Shown piece after piece: positions 1-11,000 of a stretch of DNA of 64,000 nucleotides. Every line of letters begins with the position of its first letter. Position 1 is the stretch's first letter. Below the pieces are notes generated by a model. That model was not told the origin of the DNA, did not search any database, and saw only the letters and a program-made list of their open reading frames with translations. The DNA is from Gambelia wislizenii (taxonomy: Eukaryota; Chordata; Lepidosauria; Squamata; Crotaphytidae), in assembly GCA_030847615.1 (NCBI GenBank), contig JAUMIR010000001.1, forward strand, positions 445,462,687 through 445,526,686, read 5' to 3'. The translations under genes and the position numbers were made by a program.

Positions 1-2490
1 TTCCATTTTGCTAACAAAATTCCTTGAGTCGATTACATACTCTCTAACATTTCACAGATGAAAAGCAGGGTGTTGTCTAGACGATGAAAAAACTTCTTAC
101 AGAATTTGCTGGGAATACCTTTTGTCCCAACGAGATGCTGTGGTGATTTGTCTTATTTGGAAGGAGGGGGCAAAAAACTCAATTTACTGCATGGGAAATG
201 CCTTCGCAGCTTTTCCTGTATTTTTTTAAATAACAGGAAATGTGCATTAGTGACCATTAGGACAACCAATTTGATTTGCTGCACAGTCTTGGAGAGGGTG
301 GAACTAGAGATCTGATTGGTCAGATGTGTGCAAGGAGCGGGCTTACAGCAAGCCTGGAAGCACCATGCTGAATTTTTCCAGTTAACAATCATGCAATTTT
401 TGGCTCCGATCACCCAAATAATTTTTTTAAGCAGAAGGTCACACTTGCACACCTCTGCTTTAATATATATTTGTAAATATTGTGCAGCGGCAGCAGAATT
501 TACCACTCTAACTTACGGCCACCATCTTGATTTGCAGGCATCTGAACGTCAAACCAGATAGCTTCTCAGAACATCATTTTTGCAAAACATTGTGGAGACA
601 AAAGAATGCAGCTATGAATTGGCGATAATGTGCAGGAATGAGCATTATTTTCTCTCATGTAGCTGAGCCCAGGACACATGTGGCCAAGCAACATCAGAGT
701 GTGGTCAAGGTGGCAAAAGTTATTAATGAGGAAAAACACACAAGTTTGGAGAGTTTATTGGAAAGGGCAAGATCCCACCCCCTCCTTTCATCTCCCTCCT
801 GCTGAGTTAATTGTGTGCAAATTACTTTTTCACTTTGAACTCAGTTTGCAGTAACTAAACTGAGGACAGGAAGAGAGATAAACTGGGACATTTTAAAAGC
901 AGATGAAAAAGCAGAATGACAGGATTAATCAGGACTGTCCCTCCCAAATTGGGACAGTTGGAGGGTATAAGATTAGAAACCGTATTCAATGTCCTTCCAT
1001 CTGCTGGGGACACATTCTGGATCTAATCTATGCAATTTAAGAATGCTGAACTGAGATAACTTAGATAATTCTAAATCTTGGCACCAAAATGGAAGACCAA
1101 CACCATTTCCCCCTGTAAGGGTTAGACATGTGTCATGATGGAGTTCCATCATGTTGCCACAAGGTGCAACTCCCATCATTCTGCTAGAGAACTGTAACTC
1201 TGTTTGTAAACATATTGTCTTGCCAGCATAGTATCAGGTAAGAAAAGGGTTAATGGGAAGGGGCCCAAGCACCACCTTCACAGAGCTAATGAGAGGACAT
1301 CATTAACATAACACCATGTGACTGGACTGACCAATTATAGCTTTAAGCCCGGGAAATCTGGAGAGGATTTAATTGCTTTTGTTTGAGACTAGAGTGAGTG
1401 AGATGAGTGGGATTTGGAGAGAGAGGTTCTGGAAAATGTGAAGGAACAGAGACTGCTATGCTGGTAGAGCATAGCCATTCCATCTCTGGCTTTTGCTCTC
1501 AGCTGCAACAAAGCAACAAACTGCAAGTATTTAGTAGAGATTAGGGCCTGTTTAGTTGTGTTAGGGAATTCTTTTTAATTTCTTTACTTTGGTTGAATGT
1601 AGCTAAATTAGTAACTGAAAGTAACCTGAGTAATGTAATGCTTTGATCTTGATACTCTGTATTGCTGTCACTTTAAGCATGCCTGCCTGAGGTAGAGGAG
1701 AATCCTGCCTCATGTGAGACTGCATGACTACTTCTCTTGGATAAAGTAAACTTCTATCTTCCTATGCTGATGCTGACCACGTGCCTTACTCTTGACTATG
1801 CTACTGTGAACCTCCTCTGGGGTTAGGAGGAGGGAGTTAGTTGATTCTATAGTGGCAAGGAGTGCCACTGATTAACATAGACTACGCACAACTTCCCACT
1901 GCGTTGTGTGTGGAAAAGGGGGGGGTCCCAAGGGGGAAATAAGACCCCCCCCCCGTTGAACCCAGTGTGTGGTGGTGGCGGCTAATGGATGGTTTCTGGG
2001 GTTTGTAGGAGGATCCTGGGGTGAGGATACTCAGGACTAACCCTATAGAGAGAGGGCTAACCTGGAGCTCCTGGGAAGGGAACTCAGGTTTGAGCCCGTG
2101 ACAACATGTTTCAGTAGGCTCAGAGGGCAATTATTGCAAGTTTTGGACAGGTAGAGGAAATGTGCTCAAAAGACCCTCCCTCTGACAAGGTTATACCCAA
2201 GGTTCCATTTAGTTGTAAACATACAGAAAAGTTTTAAATAAGAAGCCACATTCAAATTAAAAGCATTGCAAAATTATTTAGGATTTCAGCTCTTCATATG
2301 CTTCATCAAAACAAAACTCAGTTGAATACAATACACCCTATACATGTGAATAAATATGCTCAAGATAAAGCAGCAGGTAGCTCATAGACAAAATGCATTT
2401 TTTGTGGAGTTGTGTATTCAATACTTTGGAGCTGAAAAAATCTGCAGGTGCTTATTTACAAGTCCATCATTTTGATTCTGAAGCTTACAC
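1..2490. other. Non-coding flank downstream of PROX2
   Basis: I see no supportable gene here. The open frames are short, carry no recognisable domain and overlap on both strands. The stretch from about 1190 to 1890 has the look of old interspersed repeat DNA. A G/C homopolymer-rich patch lies near 1917-1955. In human the next gene on this side is YLPM1, but no YLPM1 coding sequence was recognised. Confidence 0.5.
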
Positions 2491-2499
2491 AAAATAAGT

Positions 2500-2945
2500 A
2501 AAAAAGTTGGATCTGGCCATGGTGGTACGGAAACTTCAGTTGGCCCAAAGAGCAGCAGCCAGGTTGTTAACTGGGTCTGCTACAACAGAGCACATAGCTC
2601 CCTTGTTGGAACAGCTCCGTTGGCTGCTGGTCTGTTTCTGGGCACAATTCAAAGCATTGTTTTTGACCTATAAAGTCCTATACGGCTTGGATCCAGGTTA
2701 TTTGAAGGACTGTATCTCACATTATGAGCCCATTAGAGCTCTTAGATCATCAGAAGAGGCCCTTCTCTCTGTCCCACCACCACCTTCTTAGGCTTGTTTG
2801 GTGGGAACAAGGGAGAGGCCCCTCTCAGAAGCTGCTCCTAGACTTTGGAACTCCCTCCCTAGAGAGGCCAGGATGGCCCCATCTCTCCTCTTCTTTTGGC
2901 AACAAGTGAAAACATTCTTGTGCCAGCAGACATTTTAAATCTGAT
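2500..2945 (+). mobile_element. L2-like LINE fragment (C-terminal end of ORF2)
   Basis: The plus-strand frame at 2507-2791 reads as the carboxy-terminal tail after the reverse transcriptase of an L2/CR1-superfamily LINE. It shows the AARLLTG, FKALFLTYK, YLKDCIS and RALRSSEE blocks, which are characteristic of this family in reptiles. The reading continues in another frame (SEEALLSVPPP, then LLLDFGTPS), so the copy is frameshifted and dead. It is 5'-truncated, as is usual for LINE insertions. The family call rests on remembered sequence patterns. Confidence 0.7.
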
Positions 2946-3081
2946 GGGGGCTGGGCTTGTACATGCTGCGCAGTTTGGTTTTTAAGGTATATCGTTTTAT
3001 TGTATTTTAATATTTTAATGTTTTAACACTGTAAATTGTTTAATCTGCTTTTAAAATTTCATATTTGTATTTATAGTTTTA

Positions 3082-3225
3082 ATGTTTGTGTATAGAGCCA
3101 TTGTACTGTCTATTCTCCTTTACGGATCTGAAACATGGGTCACCTATCGCTACCACTTACAACTCCTTGAACACTTTCATCAGCGCTGTATACGCACAAT
3201 TCTAAATATACACTGGACTGAGATT
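3082..3225 (+). mobile_element. RTE-like LINE fragment, upstream segment
   Basis: The frame reads YGSETWVTYRYHLQLLEHFHQRCIRTILNIHW, cut here at HWT. This is the region just downstream of the reverse transcriptase in an RTE-like non-LTR retrotransposon. The same segment occurs at 18396-18490 in this window. Similarity stops near 3225, where the sequence switches to the reverse complement of the same element's 3' end. Confidence 0.7.
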
Positions 3226-3705
3226 CAGGAAGGACTCATCCCGTGCTTTCTGCAAGTGCGCTGATCACTGAAAAGGCCAATCCAAGATAAACAAGTCCGG
3301 ATGCAGAAAGGACAGCAGAAGGTCTCCTTAGATGATGTTTCCAGGTTGTGATTCTTTCTGCGTTGTTGTTTCTCTTCAAGATTTGTTCAGCGTGAGTTCT
3401 CAAATAAGGCTACAACATTGTGGATAGTGCATCTCCATGCCTCCCGATGTGAGGCCAGGGCGGACCATTGTTGGTGATCAATTTGGCTGAGCCTGAGACG
3501 TTGATTCAGGGAGTCCCTGTATCGCTTTTTTGGAGCGCCCCTCTTATGCTGACCCGTGGCAAGTTCACCGTAGAGTCCTATTTTTGGGAGGCGATGGTCC
3601 TCCATCCTAGAAACGTTCCCTGCCCAGCGCAGCTGTGTTCTCAATATCATGGCCTCAATGCTGGTGATCTCTGCCAATCCACATTATATTGCCTCATCTA
3701 GACAA
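3226..3705 (-). mobile_element. RTE-like LINE fragment, 3' segment inverted
   Basis: On the minus strand this encodes [37 protein letters not shown] and [15 protein letters not shown]. These blocks are almost the same as those in the plus-strand copies at 18496-18972 and 37489-37862. It runs in the opposite direction to the adjoining upstream segment, so the two halves of one LINE family meet tail to tail. Stops and frame changes show it is inactive. Confidence 0.75.
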
Positions 3706-4589
3706 GCCCTTTTTCTCTGTCTCAAAGGTGCTAAAAGATCCCCTTACTTACTGATATTCCAGACTAATATGGCTATGTCTTTGAACTCTACCCCTATGGA
3801 AAGCACAAATAAGTAAAATGAGATAAGTCAGAGAGCAAATTACAGCTGGGTTTGCTGAAAAGCTTAATGGTTCACATATAGGACCCTGGAAGATTTATGT
3901 GGCAGGAGGGGCCCTTTACTGACCCTATTTTAAAATGACATTAATTTTCCATGGATGTGTGATTATGTGTAGTGCTCCACAGAGTGATGATTAAAATTAG
4001 GAACATTGGCTGAAATGCAGCACTGTATTGTACATTTCAAAATTCCACTGAAATTAGTAAAACAAACAATCCTAAGACTGTACTCAGAAGAAAATTCTGC
4101 TGAGTTGAATGGAACTTATTCTCAAGAAAATGGGCATAGCACTGTAGCTTTATACATTTAATAGTATACAGTACTTTAGTTCCATTGCTTTCACTGAGAC
4201 TTGGCCATGCCTGACTTTTACTAGACCAAGGAACTACAAGACCACAGTGTAGTTTAGCTTGACATGTTCAAGGAAATTATATAAATGATTGGAGAATATT
4301 TTGGGCTGAATAAAATCAGCTATACTGTGGCCATTAAGGGGCAGCAGAGAGAAACAAGAAGTCACTGCACTGCTCAGAAATAGAAGTGTGTATTTTACTC
4401 CATAAAGTACTGTATCAGGAATATTGATGGCACTATGTTCTTTACATGACTACAGTGAGGCTGTTGTACTTCAATCACATCATGAGAAATCGCAGCTCAC
4501 TGGAAAAGTCTATCATACTAGGAAAGGTAGAGGAGAAAAGAAAGACAGGAAGACAGCACACAAAATGGATAGACTCAATCAGAGAGGCC

Positions 4590-4715
4590 ACAGGCCTGAA
4601 CCTGTAAGACCTGAGCAGGGAGGTAGAAGAGAGGGGGTCTTGGAGATGTCTCATTCATGGGGTCACCATGAATCAAAGTCAACTCAAGGGCAGTTAATAA
4701 TAACAACAACATTCT
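4590..4715 (+). repeat. SINE-like fragment with AAC/AAT tail
   Basis: The segment holds GGGGTCACCATGAATCAAAG and ends in AATAATAACAACAAC. This resembles the body and 3' tail of the squamate SINEs whose other copies here contain 'gttgccataagtcag' and an AAC-rich tail. It is short, degraded and only tentatively assigned. Confidence 0.4.
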
Positions 4716-4856
4716 ATCACTGAATTCAGGTTTCATCTTGTGGTCATGAAACCAGGCATGCAGTTGATGTTTCACTTTGATTCTGACCACTCTTGCCTCA
4801 ATGGCCCATTCCATCTCAGTGTCACATGCAGGCACCATGATAATAGTGTGTTAAAC

Positions 4857-5036
4857 TTAGAGTAATTCCTTGGGGCAACTGGAGGCTTTAAATATATCTG
4901 GGATCTCACTATCCAATTTAGAAATTATTTTGTAAATTGGTTTTTTCCAGGAAGGATCCAAGTCCTTGCCTTCCCTGACAGCATTAAAGAACTCCTGAAG
5001 GGTCAGGCTGGCAACATCCAGGAAAGCATCAGGAAC
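4857..5036 (-). CDS. PROX2: PROX2 coding exon 4 (prospero domain end and stop)
   Basis: Fifty-nine codons plus TAA follow acceptor TTGGCAG. They read [40 protein letters not shown] and [19 protein letters not shown]. This is the prospero extension that packs on the homeodomain and ends the protein. No strong poly(A) signal was pinned down downstream. Confidence 0.94.
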   Translation of the reverse strand, partial: VPDAFLDVASLTLQEFFNAVREGKDLDPSWKKPIYKIISKLDSEIPDIFKASSCPKELL

Positions 5037-8000
5037 CTGCCAAGAAAGAGGACAAGGGAGTTAGGGATTGCTCCATTTGGCAACTGCATGTGGGGTGGAC
5101 TGATCTTCATTGGACAAAAATACAGTACAGTTGTCCCTTCGTATTCGCTGAGTTTGGTTCCAGGACCCCCCTGTGGATACCAAAATCCATGAATACTCAA
5201 GTCTCATTATCCGCAATGGCATAGCAAAATGGTGTCCTTTATATAAGATGGCAAAATCAAGGTTTGCTTTTTGGATTATTATTTTTTAAAGAATATTTTC
5301 AAGCCATGAATACTTAAATCTGTGGATACCAAATCCGTGGATACGGAGGGACAACTGTATATTACAGAAGCAATTGGAAAAGTCTACCTCTTCCCCCAGA
5401 TATATTTATATATTTATCTTCCCCCATGATATAATTATCATTTCAAAGTGTAGGTTCTGAATGAGTATACAATTGCATTTGCTCCCCAGCTGAAGAACAG
5501 AACAGCTTACTTTTCTAACGTGACTGTACCAACCAATGGCCCTACGCTATTTGAGCTTAAAGTTTGCCAACAACACACATAAAGGTTTGAAATTTGGTTT
5601 AAGATGCTGCTATAGAACAGCCCCCTCCATCATTCAGAGTATGTTGTATCACCATATATTAGAGAGAGAAATGTGTTACTCTGGTTTGAATAGGATATGG
5701 TGCCTTTTCTTTCTACAGTGTTCTCTTTAATTCTAATGTCCTGCAATAACAAGGTACACCTTATGTCATGGGGAGCTGTTCAAGTGTAAAAGCCATGTTC
5801 TCAGAATAAGGCACTTCCCTAAGGGTTGGCTCACCTTAAAATCATTCCCTTTGTTGTAGTGTGTGTTGAGGATCCGGAAGAGCTCTGAATCTCTGGTCAC
5901 AAGGAGGTGACTCGGATCTGTGACACCTTCCAAGAGAGCTTGCCTGGCAAACTTTTCCATCTGGATGTAATAAAATTCACGGAAGTTGCTAAACCACTTG
6001 ATAAGCTGGGAAGTGATACAGCGGGTGAACTGTGGAAACAGCATGTAATAAAGGATTATGGGGTACATTCTTTACCAGTTTTACTGCCTGGAAAAGGAAA
6101 ATTGGGGCAAAGTAATCTCGGCTGATACCCCATAAGCCTACTGAATCCTCATCTTAAGACTTCATCAGATCCCAGAGTACCAGCTGAGTGCATCCAGATT
6201 CACTTCATCCTCTCACCTACCTCACTTAAGAAGGCAAGGGAAGAGTCAAGTGGCTGAGCTGCAGCCTTGAGAATGTGCCCCCAGTCACTGTCATAGTTGA
6301 GTACCTCCCTTCTGAGTGGAAGAGGCTTTCTGGAGGAGGAAATCAAGGAGGCTTCTGCAGGTCAGAGTGGAGATGCTGGAAGGCTGGGTTAGGTCACGGG
6401 CCAGCAGTTCCCCACTACTAAGGCAGCAACCCATCCATTGTAATTGTGGGTCTTTATCCATGGTAACCCAACATGACAGATTTACAGTATAGACAGATGG
6501 CCATTTTAGTTAATTCCAGCAGAAACAAGGAAAAATCTTGTGGCATTTAAAAAGACTAAGCAGTTTATTACAGCATAAGCACCTCTGATGAAGTGAATTC
6601 CAATCCACAAAAGATTGTGCCACAACAAATTTCTTTGTCTTTAAATGTAAAGTTCAAGGTGTCACAACACATGAAAAGGTGATTGCTCTGCAGACTGACA
6701 CTAGGGGTCACTAACATTCCATCAACTGCCTTTTAAAGATGTCTGGTGTTCACCTCCATGCAAGAAATCGGGGATTTTTGCAGCCTAATTTGCATCACTG
6801 CAACCATATCCCACATCCCATATTATGACTGATTAAATGCAGATAGCATGGCTTCAACAGTAGCCAGCTTTTTTCCTCTTCCACCACCTAACTTTGTTTG
6901 CCCAAACTAGCCTGAGAAAGAGCTCTGGAGAGCTGGAATGCATGAACACTTGGGAGATTATCAGACAGGCCCTTAAAACCTGTTCCGGCACCCCACCAGC
7001 ATAACGGGGCTCCTTTTCAGATTCCCATGATTCTGTCATAGAGATGGGATGGGAGACTTATTAATGATTTAAATCTTTAATAAGAGGAAGCGATGGGGAG
7101 GACAGGAGCAGAATGGGAGCATATCAGGACAGGGATGACGTCATCTGAAAAGGGAGCCTTTTAGCAATCTCCGGTCGTCCCTGTCCTGGGATACTTGGCA
7201 TGTGTGATAATCTCCTTTGCATGACTTTTTGGTTGGCACACCACACTGTTATAGTGCTATTATTCCACTTTAACTGCTATAGCTGCCTCCTATGGACTCG
7301 TGGGGTTTGTAGTTCAATGAGGCCTCAGAGCTCTAGGGCTGAGAATTCTAAATGCCCCTCCCTAACCTGCAAATCCCAGGATTCCACAGGAAGAAGCCAG
7401 AGCAGTTAAAGTGGAATAATAGCGCAATAACAGTGTAGTGTGATAAAGCCCTAAGTATTAATTGATACTTGCCCTAGTATCAGTTTTGTGGTTTTTTTCC
7501 TGATGTCCAGCATGTGTGTACATATTGGATTCAACTCAAACAAGAGAGTGTTAATCCTTTTAAGTCCAGTATATTGTGTTTGTTTTTATTATTTATATCC
7601 CATCTTTCTCCATCAAAGATAGAACAAAGGCATCTCACTAAAAAAATAAAATCAAAACATCTGATCCAGATAACAGACTGGGCTGGAGACTAGCATGATA
7701 GGCACAGGTAGCACAGTCTAAAACCACTGTTCTTTTGTACACACTGACATGCGCACATGCTGATTGGTCCCTGACTGATACATGAAGCAGAATAGTTTTA
7801 CCTGGACATCTAGGAAGTAGGCTTTCAGCAGAGAAGATGTAGGGTAGCGAGAGAAGAAAAACATCAGCTTAGCCTTTTTCAAATGGCCAGGTGTCAAAGC
7901 TTCCTGAATATAATCTGGAGTCAAGGGAAAATCACTTGCAGTTCCTGTAACCAACTTCAACTAGATTAGCACAATATCATAACAGTATGTTGCTGATAGG

Positions 8001-11000
8001 ATTACCAGATTGGATACAGGACAGGGCACCTATAACATTAATCATTTTGAGATGCAAAACAAAGTATCATAAAACTCGATCAAGAAGAATAAAAGCACCT
8101 TTCCTCTCCCTCCTCCCACTCTGCACCAAGGAAGCAAGAATCATGTTGTGAGGAGGTGGCTGCAGCTGAAAGTGTGTGTTTGGAAGGTGAGAGAAAACAG
8201 ATACCTTCATCCTGTTTCAGGGTGTTTTAGGGTACGTGATACTGCTCCATGAGCATCTTGTTCAGGATTAAGTTACAGGAGCCCATCCCATATTCAAGCT
8301 CGAAACTATCTGCCGAATATGTCTGCTGTGCAAGGAAGCCATTGGGACAGAACTTTGGGGGCAGACGTCTAAGGACTCATGCAGCAAAAGGGCCTATAAA
8401 TGCAGTAGGCTAGTAATCTTCTCCAGGACTAACACAATTAATTGGTACCATTTGTACTTCTTTGCTTGAAAATACCTATTGTTCTATAAAGAAATTACAC
8501 AGAAGGATAAATCTGAGCAGGTTTGGCTCTTCCCACCACAGCTTTGAGAAAAGCTGTGCTGGGGCAGAATTTACGCATTTTGCATTACTCTTAAAAGTAC
8601 AGTTTTATCTCAGGGTTAGAACATATCAGTCTTTGGCATGAGGATCCACCTTTTTTTGCCTGCTTGTCAAATCTGGATGACATGGACTGATATATTTAAG
8701 TGCCTTTGCAAAGAATGGCCTTCCTAACTCTACTGTTACACAGTTATATGGGACAAACATTCCTTTATTTCTTATCCAGACTATTGGGGACATACACTTT
8801 ATTCAGAAGATAAATTGGCACAGCATAGGTTGCACCCTGCTTATTAACTGCAGTGAGGGAATCAGGGAGACCTTGACACCACACAATTAAATCACTCTGA
8901 TTCCACATTAATTGTTGTGGCTAGATCGTAGGGAATCCTGGGATATGTAGTTTGGTGAGGTACCAGAGCTCTCTGGCTGAAAATTGTAAACTCCTGCCCT
9001 AAACTGAAAATTCCAGAATTCCACAGGATGTTGCCATGGCAGCTGATGCGGAATCATAGCACTATAGCTGTATAGACGGCAGACATCAAATTTATTCTTT
9101 GTAGTTCAAGTTGAGATTAAACATTACCTTCGAATGTATGTAATAATAAGCCTGCTGGACTTACTCGGCGGCCATTTTGCGGTCCTGACAAGGGGTTCGC
9201 CCCCCCTTTAACGGCAAGACAGCCGGCATGGCTGTCACCATGCGGCTTCCATCCTCCTCCCAGCAAGCTCCCGGTTTTGCTGGGAGGATGATGGAACAGC
9301 AGCCAATCCGATCAAAGCTAGCTTTGCTCTGACTGGCTGGGGGTGTTTGCTCCCCAACCAATCAGAGGTGAGCATTCTGCTCAAATCCGATTGGCTGGGG
9401 AGAGGAGGAAGCTGCCTCTGTGAGTAGGCTTCCCTCTGGTTCAGCAGCTGGAGATAAATTCCCAGTTGCCTTGCCACTGCAGCCAAAGCTCTCAGTGAGC
9501 TGACCCACCCACCCACCCTTTATGCAGGGATCATTACCAGGGTTATACAATTGTCCCTCCGTATCCATGGATTTGGTATCCACAGATTTAAGTATTCACG
9601 GATTGAAAATATTCTTTAAAAAATAATAATCCAAAAAGCAAACCTTGATTTTGCCATCTTATATAAGGACACCATTTTGCTATCCCATTGCGGATAATGG
9701 GACTTGAGTATTCATGGATTTTAGTATTCATGGGGGGTCCTGGAGCCAAACCGCAGCGAATATGAAGGGACAACTGTATATATTTTCTTCATTGTCACAG
9801 CTCCGGGAGCGTTTGGTATGAGTCCTGGATCTAAGGTCCAGGTATCGTGGTCTCTGTCACTAGCAGGTCATGGAGATTCCCTATGAGGGTGCAGGGGTGG
9901 GCATTGGCTGTGGGAGCAAGCCAACCTGGGGTATGCACATTTGGGTGCCCCCCACCTTTGGGGGAGGGGAGGAGGTTGGACAGGAGGCAGTTGGGTCTGT
10001 GGGGACTGGTTTTCTATTGTTGGCAGGCAGGTCAACAATGGATTCATCGACCAACAGGCGGGTTGATCAATGTTTGGATCTGGAGCCAACTGACTGCAGC
10101 TGTCATCAATAAAGTTGTGGCCATTTATTGCCAATATTTCCCCAACTAATTCTGCATCTTACTGTTATTGTGGAGACAAGGGGGGGGGACTGGCATCTTG
10201 CTTGGGTACGCAAAAGTGCTAGTGGTAACTTTTGTTAAATAAAAACCAATTGGGATAAGGCCATCCAGATTAGGGAAGGGTAGAAATAGAAATGTTACTT
10301 GGAAATGTTACTATTTGGAGACAGCTCCCACTGACCATTAGCTTGTTGAAGCTCTGGGAAGGAGTACTTAATCCTTTCCCACCTGCTCCTTCTCTACTGC
10401 AATGCCATTACCCTCACTCCTCTCCCCTTTACTCCCTATAGTTAAGCTCATGCCTGGGATTTTGCAGGATGAAAAGTTGCTATGAAAATGCAAAAGGTAG
10501 AAAGAGGCCAGAGCCTTCACTACTGACTCATCTCCCACCTGGCCAATCCAATGTTGTGACAAATTGCCTTCTTTCAAAGCAGCATTGGGTTTTTTGTTTG
10601 TTTCTTGTCAAAATGGCCACTGAGATTTTGCTACATGTTTGTATTCAGTCTTTCATTCAGAAACAATAGCTAATGGTGACATTCATGTTTTATATTGCCT
10701 GTCAACATGGCAGAAACCCACCACATATGTTGAACTACAATTTCCACCATTCTTTACCATGTTGGATGGGACTAACGCTGTAGGCCAAAATATCTGAAGA
10801 GACAAATTTTACTCACACCCACAGTATGAGAGGTCAGCACAGAATAGCAATACAAGATTGAGGCTCTAAATCAGGAATGAGCCATTTTTGCTCCTCCAGG
10901 TGTTGTTGGGCTACAGCCCCCATCATTCCTGATCATTGGATACATTAGCTAGTCCACTAATGTCCAATAACACCTGGAGGGTCACATGTTTTCCACCCCT

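Noticed and set aside
1190..1890. Possible LTR-like segment
   Set aside because: It looks like repeat DNA, but no inverted dinucleotide ends, target duplication or primer-binding site could be found.
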